From: Trametes villosa
Taxonomy: Eukaryota > Basidiomycota > Agaricomycetes > Polyporales > Polyporaceae
Reading direction: 5' to 3'
NCBI GenBank assembly: GCA_002964805.2
Contig: PUDQ02000076.1
Coordinates: 62,001-126,000 of the forward strand
DNA length: 64,000 bases
Under the pieces are notes generated by a model that did no database searches, was not told the origin of the DNA, and was given only the letters and a program-made list of their open reading frames with translations. Below, piece by piece: positions 23,395 to 34,800 of this stretch (within the stretch, counting starts at the first letter, position 1; each line of letters opens with the position of its first letter). The translations under genes were made by a program, and so were the position numbers.

Positions 23395-25069
23395 CTATTC
23401 TTCCAGACACCTCTTCGCCTCCCGTTCCAAAGTCTGTCTTCCTTCATGCGCGCCCAGTTTCGCCAATAGCACCTTCCCGTCTACCCACTCCACACGCCAG
23501 ACCGTATAACCCACCGGAGCAACGGTTATCGCCAACGTGCGAATGGACGGGCAGGCCGTCGCCAGGTTCCGCGCAAGAGCGTCCACGTCGAGATTGATAT
23601 CTGGCATGGCCCAATCAGCCCCAACGGGATCTATTTTCCTGTAAGAGCGGACGATCTCGTCCGGGTCGATGGAGTCCGGGAAGGGTACGTCGCTGACGGC
23701 AAGGTGCAGGAGTTCCACGGGCGCGGAATGCAGCATTGCGCGCATGTGTTCCTGGACGCGGCGGTGTCAGCCGGCGAGAGGGCAGCGTGACCCAGAGTGC
23801 GCTTACCACGAGAGCATGCGTATTGGGACGGCTGAACGGGGTGAACATGAACAGTGCGAGAAGAAACTTCATTGCCGTGTTCCTTTCCGCGGCGTCGCGC
23901 AGCAACGGGCCCTGGCCTGCAGGCGAGGGTGCCTCTTCTCGCTCGTACTCGGCGTGTGACAAGATGACCTGCTTCGGGCGGAGGCGGGCGCTGATGTGGG
24001 CTATCTGCTCGCGCGAAGGGGGTGCGCAATACCCTAGTTGTAGGCAGCGCACAGGACATGCAATACCTAAGGAGTCGATGGCCGACGGGGATGCGCGCAG
24101 GAAATCCAACGAACGCCAATAGTTTCCTTCCTGAGGGCCCAGCAGTGGTTGTGGGGCGCGGTCCCTCCCAGTCCCGCTTATGTTGTATGCCACTGAGATC
24201 GACAGCTCTCGAACCTTTGGGAAAGCCCGGTAGAGGTCTCGAAGTAGGGGGATGTTCCCTGGACATGCGAGGTAGAGGACCCGCACGGCGGAGAACACCG
24301 CAGCTGGGGAGATGAAGGTGGAGAACCGCAGTGAAAACACTTCCAGGGTGCGGTGGGCCATCGCCAAGCCTTGTAGATCGTCGACGTCCCCGTCCAGAGA
24401 GAGATGAAGAACACGTAGAGATGCCTTCATGCTCACCACCATCGGTATAATGACGGCTCTGGGTTCATTTCTGTCCCAGCATGATGGCCGCCTGACGGTG
24501 GAGAAATGGGTAAGATTGAGGAGAGTAGAGATCGCTTCGCATACGCTGCGGTGGCCCTCCACCACGAGTGAGCCCCAGTCATAGATGTTAAGTTCCGTGA
24601 GATTCAGGCAGTGGGTGAGAACGCGGGCGAAGTGCTGTTGATCTTCTAGGGTGGGCTTCGACATCCGATCGCGGTTCCGCACCGTGAGCTTCCGCAGACA
24701 CCCTAGTCTCCCGGGATCCCCACTGAGCGCGAAATGGCAGAACATGCGTAGTCGCTTGTCTCCGGCTATGTATACGGGCCGCCTGAGAAGCTCTCTGGTA
24801 GCTTCTTCTCCGACGAAGCGCGAGGCGAGTGTCATGTTCAGCAGTTCGGAGAGAGGAAGATAGCTCAAGACGGCGCGGAAGACATCGAGGTCGAGTATGG
24901 GTTGGGCTACGTGCTGCGCGTGGGGCCTATCAGCGTTATGCATTAGCGTTCTACCTTCGCTCGTAGGTCTGGAGATGCAGTCGGCGTGCACTTACTGATC
25001 AAGAGATGCCGTAGTGACTTCCAGTGATGGCTGTAAGTTGGACTCGGAGCCCGAGCTACGAGCTTCCAT
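23395..25069 (-). CDS. F-box protein, copy 1
   Basis: Three exons: 24996-25069, 23807-24926 and 23395-23751, giving 516 aa with frame restored at both joins. The short first exon encodes MEARSSGSESN... and joins QPHAQHVAQPIL. An F-box-like motif follows (ILDLDVFRAVLSYLPLSELL, LASRFVGEEATRELLRRPV), then LRR-like segments (LGCLRKLTVRNRDR, HCLNLTELNIYDWGS, LRVLHLSLDGDVDDL). The last exon begins EHMRAMLHSAPVELLHLAV and ends TLEREAKRCLEE. F-box proteins act as substrate adaptors of SCF ubiquitin ligases (family knowledge); the target is unknown. A paralog with the same exon plan lies at 45183-46820. A 27-nt intron for the first join was considered; the 69-nt intron matches the paralog and was preferred. 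Confidence 0.82.
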
Positions 25070-25451
25070 CTTCGTCCTGTGATCCAAATTTCGTACGTCC
25101 TTGCTTATGTACCAAGCCACCAGTACTCCTCGTCTTTGGCAAGGCAAACTTGACTCGGAGTCAGGAGCATGTACTCCGTGCGGAGAGGTGCGGGGTCCCG
25201 AACCACTGCGCCGGGGCGTGCCGGGGAGCTTGGCGGTGTACTTGGCTAACCACATTTGGTAGTTTACGTAAGTAAACCTGGGGAAACTCGGCAGGCAACC
25301 CAAAAATCCGGCACCACACCTCCTCTTTCTCATACCACCACCACCCTCCTCCTGGCCTCCTCTTCCTCATACCACCTCGACCGCCGCCTTCACCGTCCAC
25401 CCAAACAAGCTGTGAATTGTATCACACAGAATACGCACTTTCAGTCGTTAT
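25070..25451. promoter_or_regulatory. Divergent promoter region F-box copy 1 / kinase
   Basis: 382 bp between divergent starts, with a pyrimidine-rich ACCACCACCCTCCTCC block before the kinase start. No gene. Confidence 0.45.
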
Positions 25452-27960
25452 ATGCAAGACGTAGCCTCCCCACGACGAAACGACCCGTTTGGCATCTCTG
25501 GCGATGGCTCTAGTCGCGCCCGCCTCACCCCGCTTGTCCTGCAGCAGGAGCAGCCCATGCAGTTTCCTACAACGGACGAATCTACCACTTCCGCCTCGCT
25601 AGCACTCTCCCCGGAAGCCTCGCTCGATCCCGACCAGCGGCTATCCCAGGAGCTCGGGCTTTCGTTCTCGCCCCCTTCGGTTCTTGCCATGTCTGAGCCA
25701 GAGCCATGGGGTTCGTATGCCCTTGGATCTCCCATGGCATCACCGTTCTCGCTCAGCGAATTCTCGGAACCCGCCGATACCGACCTATCCTCATCCCCAG
25801 CGGCACTCTTCTTGTCCGCCTTCAGCCCTTGCACGTCCGAACAGATCCTTGCCCCAGATGACGAGGGCTCGGTCGTTGCGGGTTATACCCTAGGACCCAT
25901 CATAGGACATGGTGGGTTCTCTATCATCCGCACCGCCTCGTCTGCGCAGGGTGGGACAGTCGCTGTCAAGATTGTTCGACGCTCGGAACTTGACAAGCAG
26001 CCGGACCCCGCATTGGCGCGCAAAAGCCTCGATCGCGAGGCGACGGTGTGGGGCGCTCTCAACCACGAGCACATTCTGCCGCTCTTCACCGTCCACCATT
26101 CTCCGTACGCCGATTTCTTCGTCACCGTGTATTGTCCCGCGGGGAGTCTGTTTGACATTCTCAAGCGCGACGGTCGGCCTGCGCTGCCGCAGGACGACGC
26201 GGGGATGATGTTCAGGCAGGTTGTGCGGGGGCTGCGGTACATGCATGAGGTGGCGGGATACGTGCATGGCGACCTGAAGCCGGAGAATGTGCTTGTAGAC
26301 GAGATGGGTGTTTGTAAGATCGGCGACTTCGGAATGGCACGAAAGATCGGCGAGATCGACGACAATCCCGAGAGTGAAGAAGACGAAGAGCGCAGCGAGG
26401 TCCCGCACCGCGCGCGCACGATCTCGCAGGCACCCTCCTTCGCGCGGAGATCCCTCGGGAAACAGACCGGCTTGTCCGCGATGTTGCACCTCAAGCGGCG
26501 CCAGCCTGCTCGCCACCGCAATTCTAGCCCATTCCCCGCGGCGGGCACGCCATCCCCACCCAACCCGAACCGCGGCTTCGCGCCAGGCTCGCTGCCGTAT
26601 GCATCACCCGAGCTGCTGCTTCCGCCCAATGACGCGTCTCCACGCGCAGCGAGCCCCGCGCAGGATATCTGGGCGTTAGGCGTTACGCTTTACGCCCTGT
26701 TGACCGGGAAGCTTCCGTTCTCGGACTCATTTGAGCCGCGTTTGCAGATGAAGATCCTCCACGGTACGTAAACTCCACGGGAACCCTCGATGACAGGCTG
26801 ATCAGTTACGCGCATTAGGTGTATTCGACATGCCGCAGGGCATCGGCCGCAGCGGCGAGCAGGTTCTGAAAGGCTGCATCGAGCGATCGGTCCCGAAGCG
26901 GTGGACGATTGCCATGGTCGACGACGTCGCGTGGGGTATCGGATGGGGCTCGGCAGCGGACGACGTCACGCCCCCGCCAGAATCAACCCAGTCTTACCGC
27001 GCCTCGCGCTCGCCATCCCGCTCGCGTGCGATGTCGCGCAAGAACAGCGCAGCAGACGACGCAGAGCCTCGCCGCTCGACCTCGCGCGTGGCTCGCCCCG
27101 CGAACCGCTCGACCTCCGCCGTTCGGACGTCCAGCCGGAGCAAGTCCCGGGCTGCTCACCCTTACGACCACCCTGTTGCCCACCCGCTCTTACAGACGGA
27201 GCGCCATCCCGCACACCCCCTTCCTACGCAGCCCAGCCTGTCGTCTCTCACCAACGCAATCCTTCTTCGCACGACCTCGAGCACGTCGTCGGACTCTACG
27301 GAGACGCACGACTCCGCCATCGACGCCCAACCCAGCCTGTCGAGCGACGTCGACCTGGAGCTCGAGCGTGGACGCATGGCGCGTCCGCGTCTCCAAGCGG
27401 ACTTCTCCGTCTCGCGATCTCGTAGCCCGCACCTCCCGCCCACGCCCAAAGACCTCTCCATCGATGCGGTGCGCCGGAAGAAGTCGCCCGCAACCAGGCC
27501 GTTGCTCACGACCCCGGAGTTCGAGCACTCCGTATCGGAGCTCGATACCCTCGACGAGGACGCGCACTGGCCCATCAGCCCGAGCCTAGACGCCGAGAGC
27601 TCTGTAGCGCGCAGTCTGAGCCGGGACACACGCATGGACTGGTCGCCGTCCCGCTCGCGGTCGAGCACGCGTCGCGGCCGCGATACCCACCGGGCGTTCT
27701 CGCGCACGCGCGACGAGCTGCAGAAGATCCTGCGGAACGAGAGCATGCCCCCGGCGCCCTCCCCGTCTGCCTCCTGGACGCTCTCGTCGATGAAGGAGCC
27801 GGGCTGGTACTCGTCTGGCCAGACGTCTGCCGTGCCTCCCGCAACGCCCATCCCTATCCCCGGTGGGTCCGCCCCGGGACGCAGCAAGAGTCTCGGGCCA
27901 GACCGCGCGCGCCATGGGCTTTACAGGCCCTTGATGTCGTCCGCGCAACCTGGGAACTAG
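25452..27960 (+). CDS. Serine/threonine protein kinase with long disordered tail
   Basis: Two exons (25452-26763 and 26819-27960; 55-nt intron), 817 aa. The kinase domain is at about residues 145-455: glycine loop GPIIGHGGFSIIRTAS, VAIK-type lysine VAVKIVRR, catalytic loop YVHGDLKPENVLVD, DFG GDFGMARKIG, APE-like YASPELLLPP and subdomain IX DIWALGVTLYALLTGKLPF. The HRD arginine is replaced by Gly (HGD), so it is a non-RD kinase. A roughly 70-residue insertion between DFG and APE is Ser/Arg-rich. After FDMPQGIGRSGEQVLKGCIE the C-terminal 330 residues are low-complexity and rich in SRSRS and TSSS. All catalytic residues for activity (Lys, Asp, DFG-Asp) are present. Resembles fungal CAMK-like kinases; substrate unknown. 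Confidence 0.88.
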
Positions 27961-28540
27961 GTCAATCTATGTCGAGCCATCTACTATCTTCTCTTGCACA
28001 TATTCCCTCTGTCTTGTCTATCCGCACATTCGATACCCTCATCACTCGTTCTAGTCATTTTCCTCCGCTCTCGCTGTGCATTTAGTTCCCCGTCTCACAT
28101 CTCTCACATCTCTCTCACCTCATCTCCTCTCCATTCCGCTCCCTCTGGTCTATTTAGCGACGCTGCGAAGTGTACGGGTAATCTGGTAATGCTCCATAGG
28201 GCCGCTGTACGATGGTGTCCACAGTATGTACGTGTACGCGTAGCAATATGTCCGTCCGCCCCGCTTCTCTCGTCCCACGCATCGCTGTACAGTAACATGT
28301 GTTCATAGCCCTCGTATCTAATCCGATCCGTTCGCATGTACATCAAGCTTTGTTAAGGAGATACCGACATACATGGCTTGGAGGCCGTCCACCGGCACGA
28401 GATAAGATTGGGGCTCAGGAGGATGCCCGGGGTGTGGATACCTTTAGCCGTGTGGCTGCAATTCGAGTCATTCTGCCCACTCACGCTGATATGTATACTC
28501 TCATGTTCAGCTCTTACCAGAACGACGACAAGATCACACA
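27961..28540. other. Intergenic, no gene recognised
   Basis: 580 bp. A pyrimidine-rich CTCACATCTCTCACC tract follows the kinase stop; the rest is the presumed P450 promoter. No supported frame. Confidence 0.5.
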
Positions 28541-30261
28541 ATGCTGCTAACCATCACGCAAGCCGCAGGACTATTCCTGCTTTCTGTCCTGGTCTACCGC
28601 TTATTCTTCGCCCCTCTCGCACGGCTCCCCGGACCCAAGCTATGCGCGATAACGCGCCTCCCGCTCATGTACCACGAGTTCTCGGGGAACCGCCGGCTGT
28701 GGATACACAGCCTGCATCTGCGCTATGGCCCCGTGGTGCGCGTCGCGCCGAACGAGGTCTCGTTCGCCACCCGCGAGGCTGCGAAGGAGATCTACGCCTC
28801 GGGCGGGAGCGGGTACGATAAGTCGGCGTTCTACTCGCTGTTCACGAACTTTGGAACGCTGTGGGTGTTTGCGATAAATGTTAAACAGATAGCTTCGATG
28901 CTGATTTTGTGAGACGTATATAGGAACATGTTCTCTACTTTGGAGCGGGGCGAGGCAAGCGGTCTGAGCTGTTAGCCTGCATACCTTTTGCTAACAGTTC
29001 CCGACATTCCAGCATGCGGATACGAAGAAACGCTTCGCCGGACAGTACAACAAGGTCCACGTTATGCGACCGGAGGTAGTATCCGCCATGCAAGATAACG
29101 TAGATGCCTTCCTCTCGCGATGTGCAGAGAGCCTCGGGCGCAGCGCCGACATATACGTGCGCGCATCTCTCCACGGCTTTGTCATCGGATGGGCACTCAC
29201 GTACTCCCCGTAGGTTCACCTCCACTGCTATGCGTTGGACGGCATCACTAGCCACCTCTTCTACCCTCGTGGGCTGCATTCGCTCACTGATGAGCACGAC
29301 CTCGAGATTATGAAGGAACTCTCCTACTCGAGCAATCTTCGAAGTACGTTTCTATCTTCGTATTGATGCCATACTTCTGACATTCTCCTGCAGAGCAGTA
29401 TTTCAGCTACTACTTCCCGCACCTGACGCGCTTCCTCAGTGCCATAAGCAGCCTCGGCAAGAAGCGCACTGACGGCCTCGCCTCGCGCTACGTCCTCGAC
29501 GCCGCGCGCGACGCAGCCGTCGCCCCACATACAGTACTGCATAAGCTGCGCACGTACCAGGCCGACGACGAGGACTACAAAGCCGCGGCATCCGAGTGCA
29601 TGGACCACCTCGCGGCGGGCATCGACACCACCGGCGACGGCCTCTGCTTCCTCATGCACCAGCTCTCGCTCCCCGCTTCCCGCAATGTGCAAGATCGCCT
29701 CCGTGCAGAGCTCTTGCAGAACCCTTCAGCGGCACTTGACGACCTGCCGTACCTCGACGCAGTCGTGAAAGAGGGCCTCCGTGTGTTCAGCCCCATCCCG
29801 ATGAGCTTCCCGCGCGTTGCGCCCACGGGCGGGAAAGCGGTGGACGGGGTATGGGTTCCTGGGGGCACGATCGTGAGCTGCCAGCCGCACACGCTGCACC
29901 GGCTCGATACGAGCGTGTTCCCGCTGCCCGACGAGTTCCGGCCGGAGCGCTGGCTGCACCCCGAAGGCGCCGCGGAGAGGAACCAACTGTTCTTCGCGTT
30001 CGCTGCGGGCGGACGGGGCTGCATTGGCAAGAAGTGGGTTCCCATTTTCGAGTACATATCCGAGGGCGCTGCTAACAACTGCCGCTGGACAGCCTGGCGC
30101 TGCTCGAGATGAAACTGTTACTCAAGGAGGTGTACTCGGCGTACCAGACGCGCGTGGCCCCCGATATGGAGGCGTCGATGGAGATGGACGACCAGACAAT
30201 CTCGTCCCGGCCCAAGGGCCAGAAGTGCTTGATCGTCTTCGAGAAACCTACCGACGAATAA
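28541..30261 (+). CDS. Cytochrome P450 monooxygenase
   Basis: Membrane-anchored heme-thiolate monooxygenase. Six exons resolved by frame: 28541-28860, 28924-28954, 29013-29156, 29214-29343, 29394-30033 and 30093-30261, giving 477 aa. Seen: N-terminal anchor LLTITQAAGLFLLSVLVYRL with a proline hinge (LARLPGPKL), the I-helix AAGIDTTGDG, ExxR KEGLR, the PERF-region FRPERW and the heme loop FAFAAGGRGCIGK with the Cys ligand. The small exon reads NMFSTLERGE, and the join DIY|VHLHCYALDGITSHLF restores a standard P450 helix. Intron 2 (28955-29012) starts GCAAGC, a GC-AG intron. All core motifs are intact. The pathway cannot be told; no biosynthetic cluster surrounds it. Confidence 0.9.
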
Positions 30262-31285
30262 CCGTAGAGATTTTAGTTCACATCAAGGAGATGGACCACA
30301 ATCTATGTAGCGCAATGACCGACCTGCTTTCCAACACACAGCTCGCGAAGGCCCACAGGCCTAAGAACGCAGTCCTATCCGCACAAGGTTGTATCAAAAC
30401 ACTCGCCCCAAGGAATTCCACATCGTGTGGACAGCAGGATACGAGAATGCACCAGGCGGCCCAGTGACCTGTCTACGAATTTCAGCGAGCACCGGTTGCA
30501 CACACGGCGTCGCAGGTATGATCAATATTGTGCGCGTACCTCATACCCCACTGGTCCCGAGAAGCGCTTGTTGGCCGATCCTCCTTCCTCATGCTACACA
30601 TTGCATAATCAAGCGACTGCTTCCATAGTCAATACATCCGACTCGCTACTAGAAGCATATAGGCAACGTACCACGATCACCGCGCAACCACCGGTTACGG
30701 TGAAATGCCTGGTACACCTTGCTTCAGCTAACGGCTATGATGTGGAGGTTAAGTGCGGTTAGACGGCATTGGCATCGCCCAGGGCACTGGGTAAGGCGCA
30801 CCACAAAGCCGCACAGCGACTCTAGTGACCTGCTAGTAGCGCATGGGGAGTCGCGTGGGCTGAGGATCCATGGCGAGCCGATCTTGTCCGCCCATTCAAA
30901 TCCGAGGCACGCCGCTTGCGCTAGTCTGCAGAGCTGTGCGGAATCATCATGGGTTCTCCGCAACGGCCAACCTGAGCAACGCGCCGGCAAAGTGTGTCGG
31001 CAGCGGCATTTCACTGATGATACAGTACGACCCCAGTGCCGCGCGTCGGGCTGTCCTGACCTTCAGCGTACGAGAATACACCTGGCGGATTCGGACCCGA
31101 AGTGTCGTCTGCCGTTTGAGCTGCCTGACTCGAATCTGATCCGCACAGGACGCAACGCGCTGCCGATATGCGGTAAAACGAACATGTTCGGTACGCCGGA
31201 TTGGCGAGGAACCACCGTCTGACAACTGGCAGCGGGATGGGCCTGTATGAGCACCACATGATCACTCGACGCTCGTTCGCGATGA
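30262..31285. other. Intergenic, no gene recognised
   Basis: 1.0 kb. Several frames of 80-170 codons overlap on both strands with no shared content. Treated as non-coding. Confidence 0.5.
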
Positions 31286-31292
31286 TATAAAA
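31286..31292 (+). promoter_or_regulatory. TATA box (TATAAAA)
   Basis: TATAAAA, 82 bp before the ATG of the small secreted protein, followed by a C/T-rich leader (CCTCCCCCGCTTCCCC), typical of strongly expressed fungal genes. Confidence 0.6.
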
Positions 31293-31373
31293 CATACCGA
31301 TATTCTGTCTGGAACTTAAGGCCGTCCTCCCCCGCTTCCCCGACCTCCCTCTCCTCCCCCGCCCCCTTCTAAC

Positions 31374-32027
31374 ATGAAGCTCACCCTCGCCGCCATACTC
31401 ACCGCGACCCTCGGGCTCGTCGCCTCCACCCCCGCACCCACCCCCCGAGCCTCCGCCGCGCCCCCCGCAGGCTCGATCACCGCGCCCGCCCCTTACGCGC
31501 CCATCGCGCCCGGCGCGGCCTTCGACTTCGCGTACGACCCGAGCGCGGACTACTGCCGCTCGACGTACGCGTACTCCGTCTGGCTCGTCACGCAGGTGCC
31601 CGAGGCGTTCGCGCCTGCGGACGTCTTCGCGGGCGGCTGGTTCTTCGGGCGGTACGACTACCCGAACTACCCCGGTGAGTCTGACATTCAGATGTGCGGG
31701 AGGAGGCGGGGTGCGAGAGAGGAATGCTGACGCCCGCGGTGGTAGCGGTGCCGTACGCGCAGAACAAGGCGCCGCCACAGCTGACGATGCCCGACTTCAC
31801 GAAGCCGCACAAGCAGGGGTTCGGGGACTCGTACAGCCTCGCGAACAAGACGATCCAGCTCGCGGTGCTCGAGGAGTGGGATGGTTGCGACCCCGATGTG
31901 CGTATATGCGCCTCTTGGTTGGCAATTGGACCTTGGGGAGCTGATGGCGGATATGTAGGGCCCGCCTGGGATGAAGTTCAGTCTTGCGACGGTGCCGATC
32001 GTCTACAACGCGACGACCCCCGCGTAA
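31374..32027 (+). CDS. Small secreted protein of unknown function
   Basis: Three exons (31374-31674, 31746-31897 and 31959-32027), 173 aa. A signal peptide MKLTLAAILTATLGLVAST is followed by a Pro/Ala-rich linker, then SITAPAPYAPIAPGAAFDFA and Y-rich YCRSTYAYSVWLVTQVPE, DVFAGGWFFGRYDYPNYP, GFGDSYSLANKTIQLAVLEE and a C-terminal KFSLATVPIVYNATTPA. One sequon (NKT) and a second near the end (NAT) could be N-glycosylated. Few cysteines, so it is not a hydrophobin or a cysteine-rich effector. Joins are supported by frame and the consensus GTGAGT and GTGCGT donors. The protein pattern looks like an orphan agaricomycete secreted family. Confidence 0.75.
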
Positions 32028-32306
32028 AGCGGCCTAAAGAACCAGAGATCAGTGGGGCATATGGAGTAGGCAGCGTATAATGAGGAGTTACGAACGATGG
32101 ACTCTCGCTATCCGGGAACTCTCACTCTTCGAGGCGGTCGGCTCTCAACATTTGAAGGATTCGGACATCGGTATGCACAAACGATACATATATTTATATG
32201 GTCTTCTAAGTAACTCCAAGAGCCTGCGAGTGATCTTCAGTCATCACAGGCGAGGCGATTTGAATACAAGCATACCATACTACTGAAATACATCTTCCCG
32301 TTATAC

Positions 32307-33972
32307 TTACGCCGCCGGCGCACCGGTCCTCCATCCGTCAGCGCCTGCACGCTCACCAGCGTCCTGCTCGTCGGGCACGACAACGCCGCCGTCGTCATCG
32401 AAGATGTCGAACGACAGGCCCCAGTTCTGGGAAGGGTTCACGACGCGCTGCGGTGGGTGCGCGGCCGCGGCCGCCTCGAGCTTGTTGAACAGGTCCTCCG
32501 GGAGCTTCACGACTGTCGCACAAACCCGAGCGTTAGCGTTATTATGCCGGAACAGCGACATATAGGCGTTGCACTCACCATGAAGGTTCTCGACGACGCG
32601 CGACGCAGTGACGCTCTTGGGCAGGACGACGGTCTGCAAGTCGAAGTGTGAGTATATGCGCTACCATGACGGCGAGCTGATGCACTTACCCCGCGCTGGA
32701 CATGCCATGAGATAATGGCTTGGGCAGGGGTGATGTCGAGCTCCTTCGCGATAGCCTTGACTTCTGGGACGCTGAGCGTCTCCTTCACCTGGTTGTTACT
32801 GCCGAGCGGCGAGTACGCCTCGAGCAACAAGTCGTGCTCCTTCGCCCACTGAAGAAGGTACGTTGGTGAGACGTGTTTAGGATAGCGCATTTATCGACAT
32901 GCTCACCTTGAGGAGCTCAGGCTGAGGGTTCCAGAAGTTGAGCTCGACCTGGTTCACGGCCGGCTGGTACTTGAGCGGGTTGGCAGTGAGGTTGCGCAGC
33001 CTGGGGATGTTGAAGCTGCAAGACATGTTAGTGTCGCACTCGACCGCGCGGCTCACGGTTGAAGACGCACTTGCTGACGCCGATGTTGCGGATTTTGCCC
33101 TTGTCGACGAGCTCCTCGAGTTTCTTCCACGTCGGGTACGGGTTGGCGGTGAGTTCCTCGTCGAGTACGTTGTCCGAGCCCTTCTTGAACGCGATGGGCC
33201 TACGCCGAGATACTATTAGCTAAATAGCATAGAGACGTTGTGTGCTCGCTTACCAGTGAATAAGGTACAAGTCAAGGTACTCCGTGCCCAGTTTCTGCAG
33301 GGACTCGTCGAGAGCAGGCTCGACATCTTCCGGCGCATGGAAATTGTTCCAGAGCTATGTATATGTGGCGGTAATTAAGTGAGACTGAGCGTCAGCGCGG
33401 TGTCATTCTAGCTACCTTCGAAGTGAGCCAAACTTGGTCGCGAGGCACGCCGCTGTCCTTCAGCGCTTGACCGACTTCTTCCTCATTCTGTATGAATGTA
33501 AGTATACCCGGGGATACGATCTGCAGCTGCTCCGCTTACTCTGTAAGCCCAAGCACCGTCGATGTGCCTGTATCCAGCCTTGAGAGCGGTTTTCACAGCA
33601 TCTCCGACTTGGTCCTTCTCAGCCTTCCACACGCCTGGATGACGCTCGCTATTCAGTGACTGTTGCGGGCCCATTCATATGGCTACACTCACCGAGCGCG
33701 ACTGACGGGATCTTGTGGCCAGAAGGCAGGGTGTAATGGCTCGGGAGCGACGAGAGGTTGCGGTGCGCGCCGTGGCACGGCTTTCCCATCCGCGTCTTCG
33801 ACGACCGCGCAATCGCCCGCACACCGAGGAAGGAGGCGTACATGATGGCCGCTACGGCAAGGATGTGGAAGAGGAGGCGTTTGTGGCGGTTCTGTACTCG
33901 AGGGGCGACGCCGAACTGCTGCTCTTCGTCGCCGTCGTCTGTAGGGAGCAGTTTATAGCGCGGCGAGGGCAT
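32307..33972 (-). CDS. Membrane-anchored aldo-keto reductase
   Basis: NADPH-dependent aldo-keto reductase (AKR superfamily). Seen after joining about eight exons: N-terminal cytosolic stretch, one transmembrane helix [19 protein letters not shown], then [19 protein letters not shown], the catalytic Asp and Tyr in [13 protein letters not shown], the catalytic Lys in DQVWLTSK and the His in [10 protein letters not shown]. Next come [61 protein letters not shown] and [18 protein letters not shown]. The full tetrad Asp-Tyr-Lys-His is present. A C-terminal acidic extension ends RTGAPAA. A type II membrane anchor is unusual for AKRs. A GTAAGT right after the last Ala codon means one more exon cannot be excluded. 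Confidence 0.87.
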
Positions 33973-34285
33973 GGCAGCTCGGGCTCCGCGAGTGAATGGT
34001 CGGAAGCTTAGAGACGATGACCTTGGGAAAGCGGCTGCTGCTTAGATCACAGCGGCCGCTGCTTGCACCAGCTGTCGTCATCGCGGCCAGATTAGATAGG
34101 CTAGGCGCGGTCCGTGTTTTCCGGAACTGGTACGGTTTGAAGCGGTTGAGGTCGTCGGGGGGCTTGAGCTTGAGGTCGAGACGCGAGAGATCAGAACGGC
34201 TTGGGGCGGAATATATGCGCAATATTTGCGACACCAGGAGGAACGTAGCGGTAGACACCAGAGTAAACGGTACGAGTGAGGGCCG
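33973..34285. promoter_or_regulatory. AKR upstream region, truncated by the KDZ insertion
   Basis: 313 bp from the AKR start to the transposon target site. No gene. It was presumably continuous with 44814-45182 before insertion. Confidence 0.5.
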
Positions 34286-34292
34286 GTTATAC
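34286..34292. repeat. Target-site duplication, left copy (GGTTATA)
   Basis: Identical to 44807-44813 and directly abutting the outer ends of the inverted repeats. Confidence 0.85.
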
Positions 34293-34614
34293 ACCTAATC
34301 GTCCCACATCACCGGCCTAATTAGGCGGAACACACCATGTGGTGTTTCCGGCCTAATCAGGCCAATCTCCTCCGCCCGTCGAGATAGGTGAATAATTCCT
34401 GGCGCCTGATGTAGCGAGTAGGCGACATCAGTGATCAAGCCGCCCAGCCCCGGAGGTGCCTGGGCGCTGTTTCCCCGCTTTCTCGCTTACTCCCTTTTCG
34501 CTTGTCGACGCCTCCCGCCCCCGGAGTATCGTAACACGTGTTCTCGCTAATCCCCCCTCCCGCCCTTTCCCCCGACGCGCGCCTGAGAGCGTCCTTTTTG
34601 GGACGATCTGTCGG

Positions 34615-34698
34615 GAGATAATCCTTATCTGCCGTCCGCGGCAAGATAAGCCCTCCCATCTAATCCGCCGTTTATCTTCAGCGCCCCCTTCCTTATCT
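34615..34698. promoter_or_regulatory. Cluster of five GATA-type motifs in the TIR
   Basis: AGATAA or TTATCT occurs at about 34616, 34625, 34644, 34672 and 34693, in both orientations. The mirrored cluster is at about 44400-44483. Candidate binding sites for the transposase or for host GATA factors. Confidence 0.4.
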
Positions 34699-34710
34699 GG
34701 CCTTCCAAGC

Positions 34711-34800
34711 GCCCTCCCGCCCGCCGGCGCTCTTCTCCCTCCCGCCCGCCGGCGCTTTCCCGCCCCCCGCCCGCCGGCGCTTTCCCGCCCCCCGCCCGCC
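34711..34800. repeat. GC-rich 26-bp tandem array in the TIR
   Basis: About 3.5 units of CCCTCCCGCCCGCCGGCGCT with a CTTTCCCG-like spacer, mirrored at about 44298-44387 in the right TIR. Confidence 0.6.

Noticed and set aside
24970..24995. 27-nt intron in F-box copy 1
   Set aside because: Too short for splicing; the 69-nt alternative matches the paralog's intron position and phase.
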